Assembly (NCBI GenBank): GCA_018257865.1
Contig: JAEUBA010000023.1
Span: 124,001 to 188,000 of the forward strand
DNA from: Stereocaulon alpinum
Lineage: Eukaryota; Ascomycota; Lecanoromycetes; Lecanorales; Stereocaulaceae
Direction of reading: 5' to 3'
Length of the DNA stretch: 64,000 nt
Below the pieces are notes generated by a model. The model did not search any database. It was not told where the DNA came from and saw only the letters and a program-made list of their open reading frames with translations. Below are positions 24,542 to 34,895 of the stretch, one piece after another; position 1 is the first letter of the stretch; every line of letters begins with the position of its first letter. Position numbers and translations under genes: made by a program.

Positions 24542-26722
24542 ATGGAAACAGAATTGGAGGAGTTACCGCCACGATCGCTATCGAGTAGAAGTCCTACATT
24601 GGAATCTCAGCGGCAGCCTGTTCACAGAGAGCCAAGACCCACACGGTTCTTCCCAAATAGCCTGCTCTGGCTTTGGAGAACAGGCCACCCCAGATTCTCT
24701 AGTAATGACCCTATTGATGATCTGGTAGTATCAGCTGCGAAAAAGCAGAAGCATGGACCTGATTTCCTTGATGATTATATTCACATCAGCCGTAGGCCTC
24801 GTGCAGCAATTCAGGCTATCTTCGATTTTATCGTGGAACTGCCGCCTGTCGCTGAGCCTGGTATGCCCATGAATGCGCACCTGCTGGAGCGGTATCTGGG
24901 CTGATATGGGACTTACAGGAGCTGTTGACGGGCGATCTCCTACAAAAGATGCCAGCCTGTATGACTGGCTTGACTGGGTCACCCGACAACCAGACTTGCA
25001 ATATTCGGACTCATTGATCATGTGGTTAGTATCTGGCACTGTTTCGAGAGCTCAAAGATGGAATTGATTGCCATGCTCTAGCCTCTTTACTGCGAATAAT
25101 CCGAAATCCAAGACCGCGAACATGTACAAAATCCTCAAACAGCTTCCAGCTCAGGTCCAACGCCGCAACGAGATTCCACGAAGATCGCTAATATATCTGC
25201 TGTCCCAGCGACCAACATGGAACATATCTGATGACATCGTGGCTGAAATTGCCCAGGCGTCCAATCCGTTAGATTTTACTTTCCATGCTGAACTTCCATC
25301 AAGTAAAATTCGGGTACGGAGCGATTCTGTGCTGCAAGCTGACCTTCGCGTACAGGGCTGCAAAAGTCCAGCTCCGCTAGCTACCTTGCCAGATCATTTG
25401 ACTTGACCATTTGCTGGCAGTATCTCGTTCCTCGATTCAGTAGCGATCTAGACACCTATCTTCGGCAGCCTTTTCGGATGCCCCCCACTTTCCATTATGT
25501 CAAAATCTACGTTTTAAATCTAGACGCACTACGCAACATGCGAGCCATCTTTCTCTTCGATAGTACGCGCTCCTTGGACTCTTTTCGCCAGCACATGAGA
25601 AGTCCTTCCAATGTGGTCTCTGGAAACTGGCACGCTTCCCACCGTTTGATTCACGCAATCTTCACCGCAGAAAGCACTGCGTTATCAGATATGGTGTACT
25701 TCCTGCAAGAGGCAAATCGCGTGGTCTTTAAGATGGTAAGAGCATAGCAACACTTAGGCTGCAACCTTTGAATATGACTTGGCTGACCTGGGCCGAGCAG
25801 ACATTCGAAGGGCGCACGCATCCTTCACAGGAAAAAATACAGCATTTGATCTATCTCAACGATCGCAGGAAACGCGCACAGGATGACATGGTCAGAAACT
25901 CTCGGCAATTAAAGACATTCGTGAGCCGCATGAGTGAACATGCCTCTGCTGTCCCGAAGGTGGACGAAACACTTGGAGCTCTGCTAAAGTTGGAAGATAC
26001 TGAATACATAGATAAAGAGCTTGCAACCTTAGGACAGAGAATAACGGAGCTACAAATCGAGGCAAGTGGCAACTATGGATTGCTTGATTCTCCACTAACG
26101 GTTGACAGATCGACTCTCAAATTAGCCTCAAGACGCGGAATACCACGCTACTCACATTGTTTGCTGCTGTTTATGTACCACTCGCATTTGTCACTGTAAG
26201 TGGTTAGTCATTTGTGCAATCGATCATTCACTAAACCTTGAATAGTCTTTCCTAGGAATGAACGTTACGGCAGGCTCCACCTGGTCCTCCCCGAGCTCCT
26301 CTACTGGTATTGGTAATTCGAATCCTCAACTCTGGGATATGAAGTGGTTCACCATCCTATCGGTTCCCCTGTTATTCGGCACCATCATCGTCCCTATCAT
26401 CACAGGTCCTGTGCTTCGCCGGCTATTTAGCGTTTACACAAAGCTCAAGCCCTTTCGGCGTGTTATAGTCATCGTTCTCGCGCTAACGGTCGCACTTACG
26501 GCATACTCTTGGTCCGCTATACTCAGTCCAGCAGCTATCTACTTGCCTATCGTATCTAGCGTCATTCTATTGGCAGTAGGTTTACACCAGACTTGTCGTG
26601 CGTTCCGAACCGGGCAGCATCAGGTTATATGGTTGGTTTATTGTGGTTTCACTATATTATGTGGCACGCTTATAATATTACTCCGCTCCGCAAAAAGCGG
26701 CTTGGCGCCCGCTCCTAGATAA
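24542..26722 (+). CDS. CorA-like Mg2+ transporter-family protein with extra membrane segments
   Basis: Seven exons: 24542-24860, 24919-25024, 25082-25302, 25356-25735, 25801-26061, 26109-26195 and 26246-26722. Introns are 47-65 bp and the product is 616 residues. The fifth intron has a GC donor (GCAAGT). The soluble N-terminal part ends in a helical segment typical of fungal CorA-like proteins (LIYLNDRRKRAQDDM, then ELQIEIDSQISLKTRNTT). The first membrane helix (TLFAAVYVPLAFVTSFL) runs straight into the signature GMN at residues 462-464, which marks the CorA pore. Classical CorA ends after one further helix. Here four more hydrophobic segments follow at about 492-513, 531-550, 553-574 and 585-605. 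Function as a divalent-cation channel is inferred from the family. Many fungal members of this group are diverged paralogues, so transport is not certain. Confidence 0.85.
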
Positions 26723-27559
26723 AACACCATAGCTTAGCTAGCTAGATTCAAGACAATCCCCAGTTTACCAAGCCCAATAGACACCCTGCAATCAGGTTGT
26801 CCGGGGCAGGTAATAGGGGATCAAGCTACCTACTAATCGGTACTACCTAGCAAGAGGGTGTACCGACACTTAATAAATTTTTCTTCTTTCCAATTGTGTT
26901 TGCGTCACTGGCCCTATTCCCAGCGATCCACTTCGTCATCTATTCCCGGGAGAGGTTCAGGGGGAGGAGAGGGAAATTGCATGATCGGTATCACTGAGCC
27001 ACTCGAAGCATCACTCCTTGTCGCGGTGTTGATATGAGTAGTATCTAGGGCACCTTCAAACATATGCGTCTCAAGGGGTGACTCTGACTGGGAAATTCTG
27101 AAGCCTACTTTGTCTTGTCAGAGATAGGCATACAAGCATCACGCATCTACATGAATAGAACCGGCATGGTTTTATGTACTCAAATCTATTAGCAACCATC
27201 CTTTGTCAGTCAGAATGTGACGGTTCTGGCACGCAGCCATGCTTAGTCACCACGGGCTTGGCACTCATACACAATCGTAACATCACACCCGTCTCCAAAC
27301 CGCAGCGCCCTCGTTGCGTATGATCTAACCCTCATCAGGGCTCCTCCATAGTCGTATCACGCCTCGAAGCTTGTTATTGGAAGCGCTTTCTGCTGGTTTG
27401 GGGGACAAATAAAATAGTTGCACAGTCCCCGCCGTTTGTTGATCTACCGTACGCGTCTTCCTCTTTCACCCCCTCCCCCCGAACTCGAGCAGTGCCGGAA
27501 CGGAGACCCTCTCTGTACGCTACCATCGCGGTGACGCCTGCGCGCAGGTCACGAGCAGC
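26723..27559. other. intergenic, nothing recognised
   Basis: Between the CorA-like gene and the orphan ORF. I found no gene, RNA or clear inverted repeat that would mark the edge of a mobile element. Confidence 0.4.
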
Positions 27560-29002
27560 ATGAAGACGCGGAGTGCCCGGCATACCGAGGAGCAATGGGA
27601 GTCGGATCAGGATCTGTGGCCCATGATCGAAAGTACAAACGACGACGACGTAACATGGGTACTGCAGTTCGGCGACTACATCAAATCCTTAAAAAAACCC
27701 CATTTGATGCGTGAGAAGGTTAAGCTTTTTCTGGATTTCCTCTCATACTTAGAGACACGAATAGATACCCCGGCATACCAGGACAGTGTCGACCAATATT
27801 CGGCCAGAGCATCGGCCGAACCTTTAGCAGGAGAAGGTGAAGTCAGAACCCTTGACAGCCCGTCCCGAGAATCTGAGGAGGATAGGCATACTCCAGGAGC
27901 GGTAGAGAAGAGGCGGGCGCTCGACAAGGCTAGCAGGCCCAACAAGCGTTCCCGGCTGGTGGTACTGGAGGAAGCAGTGGTCAACAAGCCTAATAAGCGG
28001 TTTAGGCCGGTGGTGCTGGAGGAAGCTGTGCTTAAGGCGCAGAATGCACAGGAGGGTAAAGCGATGACCGGTAGCTATTTAGACTGGGCCGCGGTGCGGA
28101 AATTAGCAGCAGAGCGGATCGCGCGGGGGAAGGCTCCGGAGAAAGAAGCGGGGACAAGGAGGACGAGAAAGGCTAAGGGGAGTAAGGAGGGGACAGTGAT
28201 TAATGTCGATTCCAGCCGACTGTATAATTATATTGCCTACTTTGCGAATGTCTTCGGCGTAGCCGGGTACGAACGAGTCAAGGCCTTTATTACGGAGTAT
28301 CGCAAAGCTGGCGGCCCGCTGAGACACAGCTTAGCTCCCTCCGCCACTAGGACCCTAGGACGCTTGCGGGACGCCTGTATACAGCAGGGGACGACGCTGC
28401 AGGAGGCTCTCAGTAAAAGTACTACGAAGATGATCCACTCCGCGGAGTTCTACCGCACGTACGCGAAAGCCTTAGCGGAAGTAGGGGATGAAAGCAGCGA
28501 GACCCGCCGAGAATTTGAGAGTCTCGGGTTAATGGCGCTGCTGGGCGTAGGCCGCGATTTCCGAACACTAGTTAACATCTGGTTGCTTCATATGTTGTGG
28601 GGTCTGGATATCAATAAAGCCGCGTCGAAAACGGCCGATAAGAGCGTGGAGCCGGCGGTGCGCTCGGCGCGTTTTCAACTGATGAACCGTCTTCAGCTCG
28701 GCCATGATTACTATATTGTGGAAGAGGCCTTGGGGCCGGGCATTTTCCTGTTGTTGGGGACGACGGAGTTGGGCGGGCTCCGCTTCCATAAGGCTGGCTA
28801 CCTGGAACCGGTGATCCAAAGTCTTATCGAGGTCTTACCACAGAGCAAGGGTGTCTGCGAATTAATCAAGGACAATATCATCAACCCATTGAAGGACGGC
28901 GAGGAGCTGGCGGCGATGTGGATTGAAATCCACGAGCTGACTCAAGAGACGACACCGCTAATCGAGCTGATGGGATGTGCAGAGGTAGACGGGATCCAAT
29001 AA
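27560..29002 (+). CDS. orphan intronless protein, 480 aa
   Basis: One frame runs from ATG to TAA with no intron. I do not recognise the family. Residues 1-125 are charged and contain an acidic patch. Residues 127-143 and 144-160 are two tandem copies of a 17-residue unit (PNKRxRxVVLEEAVxxx), encoded by a 51-bp direct repeat starting at 27938. The basic PNKRSR and RRTRKAKG stretches look like nuclear localisation signals. From about residue 215 the chain is compact and helical (LYNYIAYFANVFGVAGYERV, LLHMLWGLDINKAA) and ends acidic. There is no signal peptide or obvious catalytic motif. Codons rich in GCG and CGG differ from the neighbours. Absence of introns and isolation between long gaps suggest a lineage-specific, element-borne or transferred gene; that is inference only. 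Confidence 0.65.
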   Translation: MKTRSARHTEEQWESDQDLWPMIESTNDDDVTWVLQFGDYIKSLKKPHLMREKVKLFLDFLSYLETRIDTPAYQDSVDQYSARASAEPLAGEGEVRTLDSPSRESEEDRHTPGAVEKRRALDKASRPNKRSRLVVLEEAVVNKPNKRFRPVVLEEAVLKAQNAQEGKAMTGSYLDWAAVRKLAAERIARGKAPEKEAGTRRTRKAKGSKEGTVINVDSSRLYNYIAYFANVFGVAGYERVKAFITEYRKAGGPLRHSLAPSATRTLGRLRDACIQQGTTLQEALSKSTTKMIHSAEFYRTYAKALAEVGDESSETRREFESLGLMALLGVGRDFRTLVNIWLLHMLWGLDINKAASKTADKSVEPAVRSARFQLMNRLQLGHDYYIVEEALGPGIFLLLGTTELGGLRFHKAGYLEPVIQSLIEVLPQSKGVCELIKDNIINPLKDGEELAAMWIEIHELTQETTPLIELMGCAEVDGIQ

Positions 29003-30531
29003 TGTAGGGGCGTGATCGAAGAAGTAGGCGAGGATAGGACTCCTGCCGAATAGGGAGCTCGATAATTCGGATATTAAGGGACAGGACTGCCCGGCTGGAG
29101 ACGAGAGGGTAGCCTGTTAGGGCATGGGGATCTCATAATACTCTATAGACTTTTCATAGCTAATGTTCTATCACATCGGATTCTACTAGTACCAGTCAGG
29201 TCTCAGTCCGTTCCCTAACATTACGAGACCTGGCAGGTACTCGTTCGGCAGATCTAGTAGAGACAGACCAACGACGCTTTACACCTACTTTCATGTCCAA
29301 GAATTCTACCGAGGCCATCGCTGCTTATCAGCCTCTATCACTAACAGTGTAATACTCACTCCAGTAACATCAGGCTTGACTATCAGACGATGGCCTTTGG
29401 GGCATCCTTCACTAATACGGGAGCATTCATTCAGGTAAGCTTGAGAGCTCCTGCTCTTTGCACTACTCATGAACCTCGGATGCACGCCACATGCCATCTT
29501 ATGCTCATTTGGCTTGCTACTAAATACGCCCAAACGTGGCGTTGGGGCCTTATGCAACGGCCTACGGGCGTCTGAATATTGACATGCAAGGCGCGCTTTT
29601 ACCATTGAGGACGGCGAAGGCGACTGCGAAGTTTCCCGTAACATTGTTAAATTGCTGATCTGCTTGTATGAGATCATCTCCTGAGATCGGACAGTGACCA
29701 TGGGTAGAAGAACTCGAGCCATACCACTGATTGAATCGTTAGGTGCTGAATGTTGTGGGCCGTGTTCTCCCGTGTTTCACGATGGTTCTTGGCACTGATC
29801 CGCCCCATGGTGGCCCGCGTTGTGACTCGTTTGGAGTCCTATACATTCCAAATTACATCTTGCTTTTTGACTAAGTACCGTTGCTACAAAATCATGCTAT
29901 GGAGTATCCAATGCGGTGACTGTACCTGGTACAGGGACGGTTGTGCTCGAGCGAGGTGTGGACGTCATTACTCGGTCGTAGTGTTTGCGATTCAGATGGA
30001 ATCCACTTTTACCTTCAAGATGATGCATGCAGTAGCTTGAACTACCTAAAGGGGTCTTCAGGTTGATGCTAAACCTTCCATATCGGCTAGTACCTGCTGG
30101 TGTATAAGGCTACGTATCGAGATTACTTCGACCCCACCGGCGCTATAAGCGACATGCGCTTGGGGGCCAGATCCAATCTTTGAAACGTCTAAACATCTCT
30201 TCGTCGTCATACAACATGTGTTTCCCTCGAATGTGGAGATGACAGGGTTAGCCACGTGCACGAGCACTGTGTAGCTCATCTTGCCCGTTCCTACCTTGTA
30301 CGCCCAACAGCGTTGCCGGCACCCGAGGAGTCTTGGTCTGACAGATCACTGCCTCACTAATGCATCTAAGCATATCTTAAATGGATATGGGTAAGGAAAC
30401 GGTAGCGGGCCGTCTTTGTAGAATGAGGTCGGTGCTACGTGGGTGCTATATGAGTGAGCAAGCGTGTCCGTCATTGGATCCGTTCAGTCACCCACCGCTT
30501 TGTTTATGCGTTTGGGTCATTCGTTGCAAGT
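29003..30531. other. intergenic, no supported gene
   Basis: About 1.5 kb. A minus-strand ATG frame of 138 codons (29306-29722) is present but has no recognisable motif and is not called. A short GGTCTC/GAGACC inverted pair lies near 29199 and 29225. Nothing else stands out. Confidence 0.4.
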
Positions 30532-33500
30532 ATGCGATGCCTGTATTTCATTCATTTGTACCTACTGTGGCTGCTCTCCCCATCAGCCACATATGGTGTT
30601 GCTGTCAATCCAGCAACTCAGACAGTCAAGCCCTTGGCCACTGCCATCAGGCCATCCAATATCATCTCAACCCAAGCACTGGTAAGAAGCGCACATTCAA
30701 TATCCGTCGCCACCGTTGTTACTATTGAAGGTCAAGTCGTCTCAATCGATCCGGAGGAAGACGTCTTTCTCAATGGCATGAAAGTGCTGACTGGATCACG
30801 ACGCTCAAGTACGGCTACCAGTAGTTACCACACAGAATCGGCAGTGGATGGCAAACGGGGGTCAATCAGCAGTCACCAGGCAAAGGCTTCAACTAATGGA
30901 AAACATCAAGCTCCAATGTCAACAGCTGCTCCGCCACCCTTATTGACTCCACAAGACCACAGTAGCTCAGAGCCTAGTCGTAAGCCTCGACTATTGCCGT
31001 CAACGACTACTTCACGGCACCAATCCTCCAACGGCGTAAGTCAGAATGGTTTTGGTAAGCCAACTAATTCTGCCGAGGAAAGCAGTATGGTGGCAGCCAT
31101 TGTAGCGGCTATCGGTTCTCAGCTTCCGACGTCGTCTCCGCCTACAAATGCCGCTGGGGAAACGGTGATGAGGAGCAGGAGCATTTCGTTCAGCCAATTT
31201 AGAGGAGCTACTTCAGCTATTGCAGGCCACTCATCCTTCAAGAAGGCGATGTCCCGGATCGGCAAAAGCACTTCGTCGACTCACCATTCTCTAGCCCCCT
31301 CGGCTGTCGCAGGTCAATCGTCTTCTACGAGTACCCTTGCCTCTCATGAAAAACCTAGAAAGAACACGATTCCCACCTCAACGGTTAAAGGGTCCTCTAC
31401 GATGACCTCGCTCTCAAATCTCGCCTCATCAACAATTGAAACAACACAGTACTTGGCGACGAGGACTGACGGTAGCCATACCATCGTCACCAGCTCCATC
31501 CCCATCGGACCCGGTGGTATCCTTCCTGTCCTTCCGGTGGTGCCTCCCGGAGATCCAGGTCTTGGAGGACCGGGCCCGGTACCGATCAATGGCCCCGGCA
31601 ACGAACCAGGCCAGCCCAGATCTTCAATCATCGGAAGTAAAGCGAAGGAATCTAGCTTGCAGACCCCTAGTATGACGACCTTGAGTACGCGGACTTCGAG
31701 CACGTCTTCCTTGACGGATAGTTGTTTGTCATGTGACTCCTGTGTAGACTTACACTACGCTCCATCAACAACTCCAGATGAATTGGGCAAAAGGGAGGGT
31801 GGTGGTCAAATAGGTGGCCGCTTTCATTTTGACAAACGAGGTCGTCAATCGGTGACCAGGACGGTGGTCGCGGGTGGAAGATGCACGATGTCGAAATATA
31901 CGTTTAAGCCACCTTACCCCGGTCCAGCCTCTGTGGCAAACAATGAAGGCCCCTCGCCGATTCCCTCAATGTCCAAGTTCTATCAAACAGCCGCCTATTG
32001 GGCGGTACCAACTCAGGTCCCTTGTAATGACGCTCCTGGTTGGGCTTTCGTGGATACTCAGCAGCTTGCAGCCCAGCCGCAACCGTATCGACTAGGTGGC
32101 GACGGAGGGACAAGAGTGAATGTGAGCCCAATTCTGTTCGGTTGATTGTATAGATGCTAAGCTCAGGGCGTAAAGATTGACCATGTCTACGAAGTCAGTC
32201 TACTGGACGAGTTCTTTTTATACCAGAACAAATCGGTCACATGCGCAGAAATGGCGAATGTATTCGACGTGCATGATGTTATAAATGGCGGGACCAGACT
32301 CAACACCACCTTTGCACAGCTCCCTTCATACCAGAATCCCGATTTCTTAGGAATGGACGCAGGTCTCAACGGTTTCAAAGGCATGGTAAGTCGCCTTTCG
32401 TCACCTTCGTTGGTCAAACAAAAGCGCAATGTTTCAATTACGCCGTATAGAATGGACTGCGTGAATAGAAACTAGGCTATGTAAGACCATAATGCTTCGG
32501 AACGTCTCACTAACGTCCCTCTAGCTTTGGAATCCAGACCTCCAAGAAATACCAGACCTCAAAGCAGTACCGAAGAATTATAACGGAGTGTTGAAAAGCC
32601 TACAATACCTCAACAATCTCGCCCTTGTTATGGACATGGCCAACAACCCGAAAATATTCAAACTCTTCGAGAGCACAAATGCGCGTATATACCAAACTTT
32701 TCAAGGTATTGACGCCGCAATATCTCAGTGCCAACAAATCTACTTAAATGATGCCGGACATCGTCGTAGCTGGGCGAGCGATGTAAGCCCCCCCCGCATG
32801 AGTCCCTTTTCAGTCCTACAAAGCTGACTTCCGCCAAAGTACAAAGATTGGATGATTGGCAAGATTGCCTCGCAAAACCAACTGATCACCAGCACCGCTT
32901 CCGAATGGAGTAAGGATGTTCCAACAGATTATACACTTCTTGTCAATACTCTGACACCAATACACCCACGACACCTTGCTAATTGGCGGACTTATATGTC
33001 CAACTACAACGCAAAATATCCAATCGATCAATTGACCTTTCCCACTCCAAAGAACTGGCCGACTGCGCCTTTGCCAATCGGCAAACGCGACGTGGCTTGC
33101 ACACCGAGCCCGAGCACAATATCGCGTCATAGTATCACACCAGTCCCAGTCCCTACACGAACCTCTTCTGCTGCGCCCATGACTAGACCTCAGAGATGTA
33201 TAGACAGCCCTGCAGATCCATACTGCGTTCAACTAGCCTCAACCCGGCATCCACCTGCATCTAAACCAGCAAGCGCCACAAGTGCAACTCACTCCCCTCC
33301 ATCCCTCGTACAGATATGCCTCGGCAACCTAGACGCAGGCTACGCAGAATGTCCCGCCATCAGAGCATCAGCTTCAAGTGCCGCCTCCGCTGAAGCCGCC
33401 ACTAAAAGTACCCCGCCCTCGTCCTCACCCGCCCCTATTTCGTGGCTGTCCGTGTGTCTATACGACAACGGCAGAGATTGCTCTCCGATTACAGCGCCTC

Positions 33501-33718
33501 TTACGAGCGAAGCAGCTATTACAGCGCCCCTTACGAGCGAGGCAATTGTTACAGTAGCCCCTCCACCACCCTCGCCTCTAGGACCTATTGGCATAGGAGC
33601 CCCTTGTGATCCGTTCACAGGCCCTAATTGTGATCCGAATGGTCTGGTCATTACGGCTGAAGGGGCGGCTACGACGCCTGCAGTGGCTGACTTGGTTCCT
33701 GTACCGATTATCAATTGA
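30532..33718 (+). CDS. large Ser/Thr-rich secreted protein, 981 aa
   Basis: Four exons: 30532-32121, 32167-32385, 32525-32782 and 32840-33718. Introns are 45, 139 and 57 bp. The ATG chosen begins a good signal peptide (MRCLYFIHLYLLWLLSPSA, cleavage near residue 22); the open frame upstream has no better start. About 400 residues rich in Ser and Thr follow, probably O-glycosylated, then a Gly/Pro segment near 330-360. A Cys-bearing globular part (SCLSCDSCVDLHY, then GVKIDHVYEVSLLDEFF and a helical region to about residue 690) comes next. The C-terminal 200 residues are again Ser/Thr/Pro-rich with scattered Cys and a small internal repeat (APLTSEA twice). I see no GPI signal or catalytic motif. 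The middle block resembles conserved parts of fungal secreted or cell-wall proteins, but I cannot name a family. The 139-bp intron is the least certain junction. Confidence 0.78.
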
Positions 33719-34158
33719 GCGCACAGTGAGGGCGGGCGTCGTGGACATTTGTGACTGAGCATGGTTCGAGGTTTGGTGGTGATGGCGGTAGGATGCGAGG
33801 TTAGCATCGGGTGGTATGTATCCTAACAGTATGAAGCCGATGCGTGCCGTTGAGTAGAATTCTTGCGTTGCGAGTGTAACTTGTAATGCGGAGGGAACAC
33901 TGACTGGGTTGATACGATGGTCAAAAAGAGCAGAGAGACGTTTAGGGAAATGCGTTCTTGTGGCGCTTTGGTGTTTGTGTTACCAGTTTTCTGAAGCGAA
34001 TGGATACCCCTTCTTGTTGCTAAAGCGCTTCAAGCATGTCAACTACCTTACTTTTTTCTTATAGGGTTTTGTAATATAATATCCTTATCAACCTTGTCTT
34101 TGTTATCATCATCACGGTACATCCTCCCCGCCCTCCCAAAATTCCCCTCCTCAACATC
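33719..34158. other. intergenic between convergent genes
   Basis: These 440 bp lie between the secreted-protein gene (+) and the proline-rich ORF (-), so they should hold the 3' ends of both. An AT-rich stretch near 34050-34085 is compatible with polyadenylation signals. Nothing else is seen. Confidence 0.35.
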
Positions 34159-34545
34159 TCACCCCCTCCCGTCCCCCACCAACCACGCCCCCCACTCCCT
34201 ATCCCTATGTCCAAACGGCTGCGACAGTCTCGGCGCAGTCCGCCCCGTATAATCGGGAACTCGGCTCTTGGAAGTAAGTTGGTCGTATGCTGATCTGTGC
34301 TTTTGGTCTAGGTGCTCTGGGTTGAGGGGTTTGATACGCGGTTGGTGGGGTTTGGGGTGGGGATGGCTGGGGGGGCGGGAGGGACGTGGTTGTGATTGAT
34401 GGGAGGGAGGACGGGGAGGGGGGCGTTGGTGGGAGGGGCGTGAGGAGGGACGGGAAGGGGGATGGGAGGGTTTAGATGGGCGCGAGGCTGGGCGGGGTGG
34501 TGGGCGGGAGGCGGGACGAGAGGGTTTGGATGATGAGCAGCCCAT
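34159..34545 (-). CDS. proline/arginine/serine-rich protein with N-terminal MGCSSSK
   Basis: An ATG-initiated 128-residue frame. It opens MGCSSSKPSRP: Gly2 and Ser6 fit the N-myristoylation consensus and Cys3 is a natural palmitoylation site, so membrane anchoring is plausible. Residues 8 to about 75 are almost only Pro, Arg, Ser, His and Lys in SRPxxRP-type repeats, a possible SH3-binding or nucleic-acid-binding tail. The C-terminal 50 residues are more balanced (PEHLDQKHRSAYDQLTSK). The DNA is repetitive (GGGAGG-type), so the frame could be partly fortuitous. No family is recognised. It is convergent with the secreted-protein gene. Confidence 0.5.
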   Translation of the reverse strand: MGCSSSKPSRPASRPPPRPASRPSKPSHPPSRPSSRPSHQRPPPRPPSHQSQPRPSRPPSHPHPKPHQPRIKPLNPEHLDQKHRSAYDQLTSKSRVPDYTGRTAPRLSQPFGHRDREWGAWLVGDGRG

Positions 34546-34895
34546 GTTGGGTGTTGTATTCTGAGTAAGAAACGTGGGCGTAATTCGTTACGAGTTCTTG
34601 TGCTGTGAGTTGTAAAAATTTGTAGAGAGGTAGGGACTGAAAAGAAAGGGATTTAGGGGTGTTTGATGTGGAAGACGACATTTCCTTTGAGTATACGAAG
34701 GGAACAAGGCCCCTTGGTAGGAACAAGGAGAGTGGTGTCATATGGCTCTTGTGTGTACTTTGGTTCTCTTGTCTCAAACAAACCACATTGAAATTACGGC
34801 GAAGGACAAAGGACTGACATTACCTGTTTTCGTATTGTTTTTGACGTAGGTAGTCAAGAGCCACTGAGTAGAGGCGGGGGGAAAGTTAGTATAGC
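34546..34895. other. intergenic, nothing recognised
   Basis: These 350 bp separate two minus-strand genes. They should contain the promoter of the MGCSSSK protein and the 3' end of the SprT-like gene. No motif was recognised. Confidence 0.3.

Noticed and set aside
24861..24903. Reading exon 1 of the CorA-like gene through to its in-frame TGA
   Set aside because: A GTATGC donor at 24861 with CTGAT branch and CAG acceptor restores the frame to a clearly coding exon, so the stop is intronic.
29306..29722. 138-codon ATG frame on the minus strand
   Set aside because: No motif or conserved-looking block; length is within chance expectation for this base composition.
32386..32524. Possible extra micro-exon (NGL) inside the long intron of the secreted-protein gene
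   Set aside because: A nearby acceptor (CCGTATAG) and donor-like GTGAAT exist, but the 10-bp exon would break the frame of the next exon; the single 139-bp intron keeps it.
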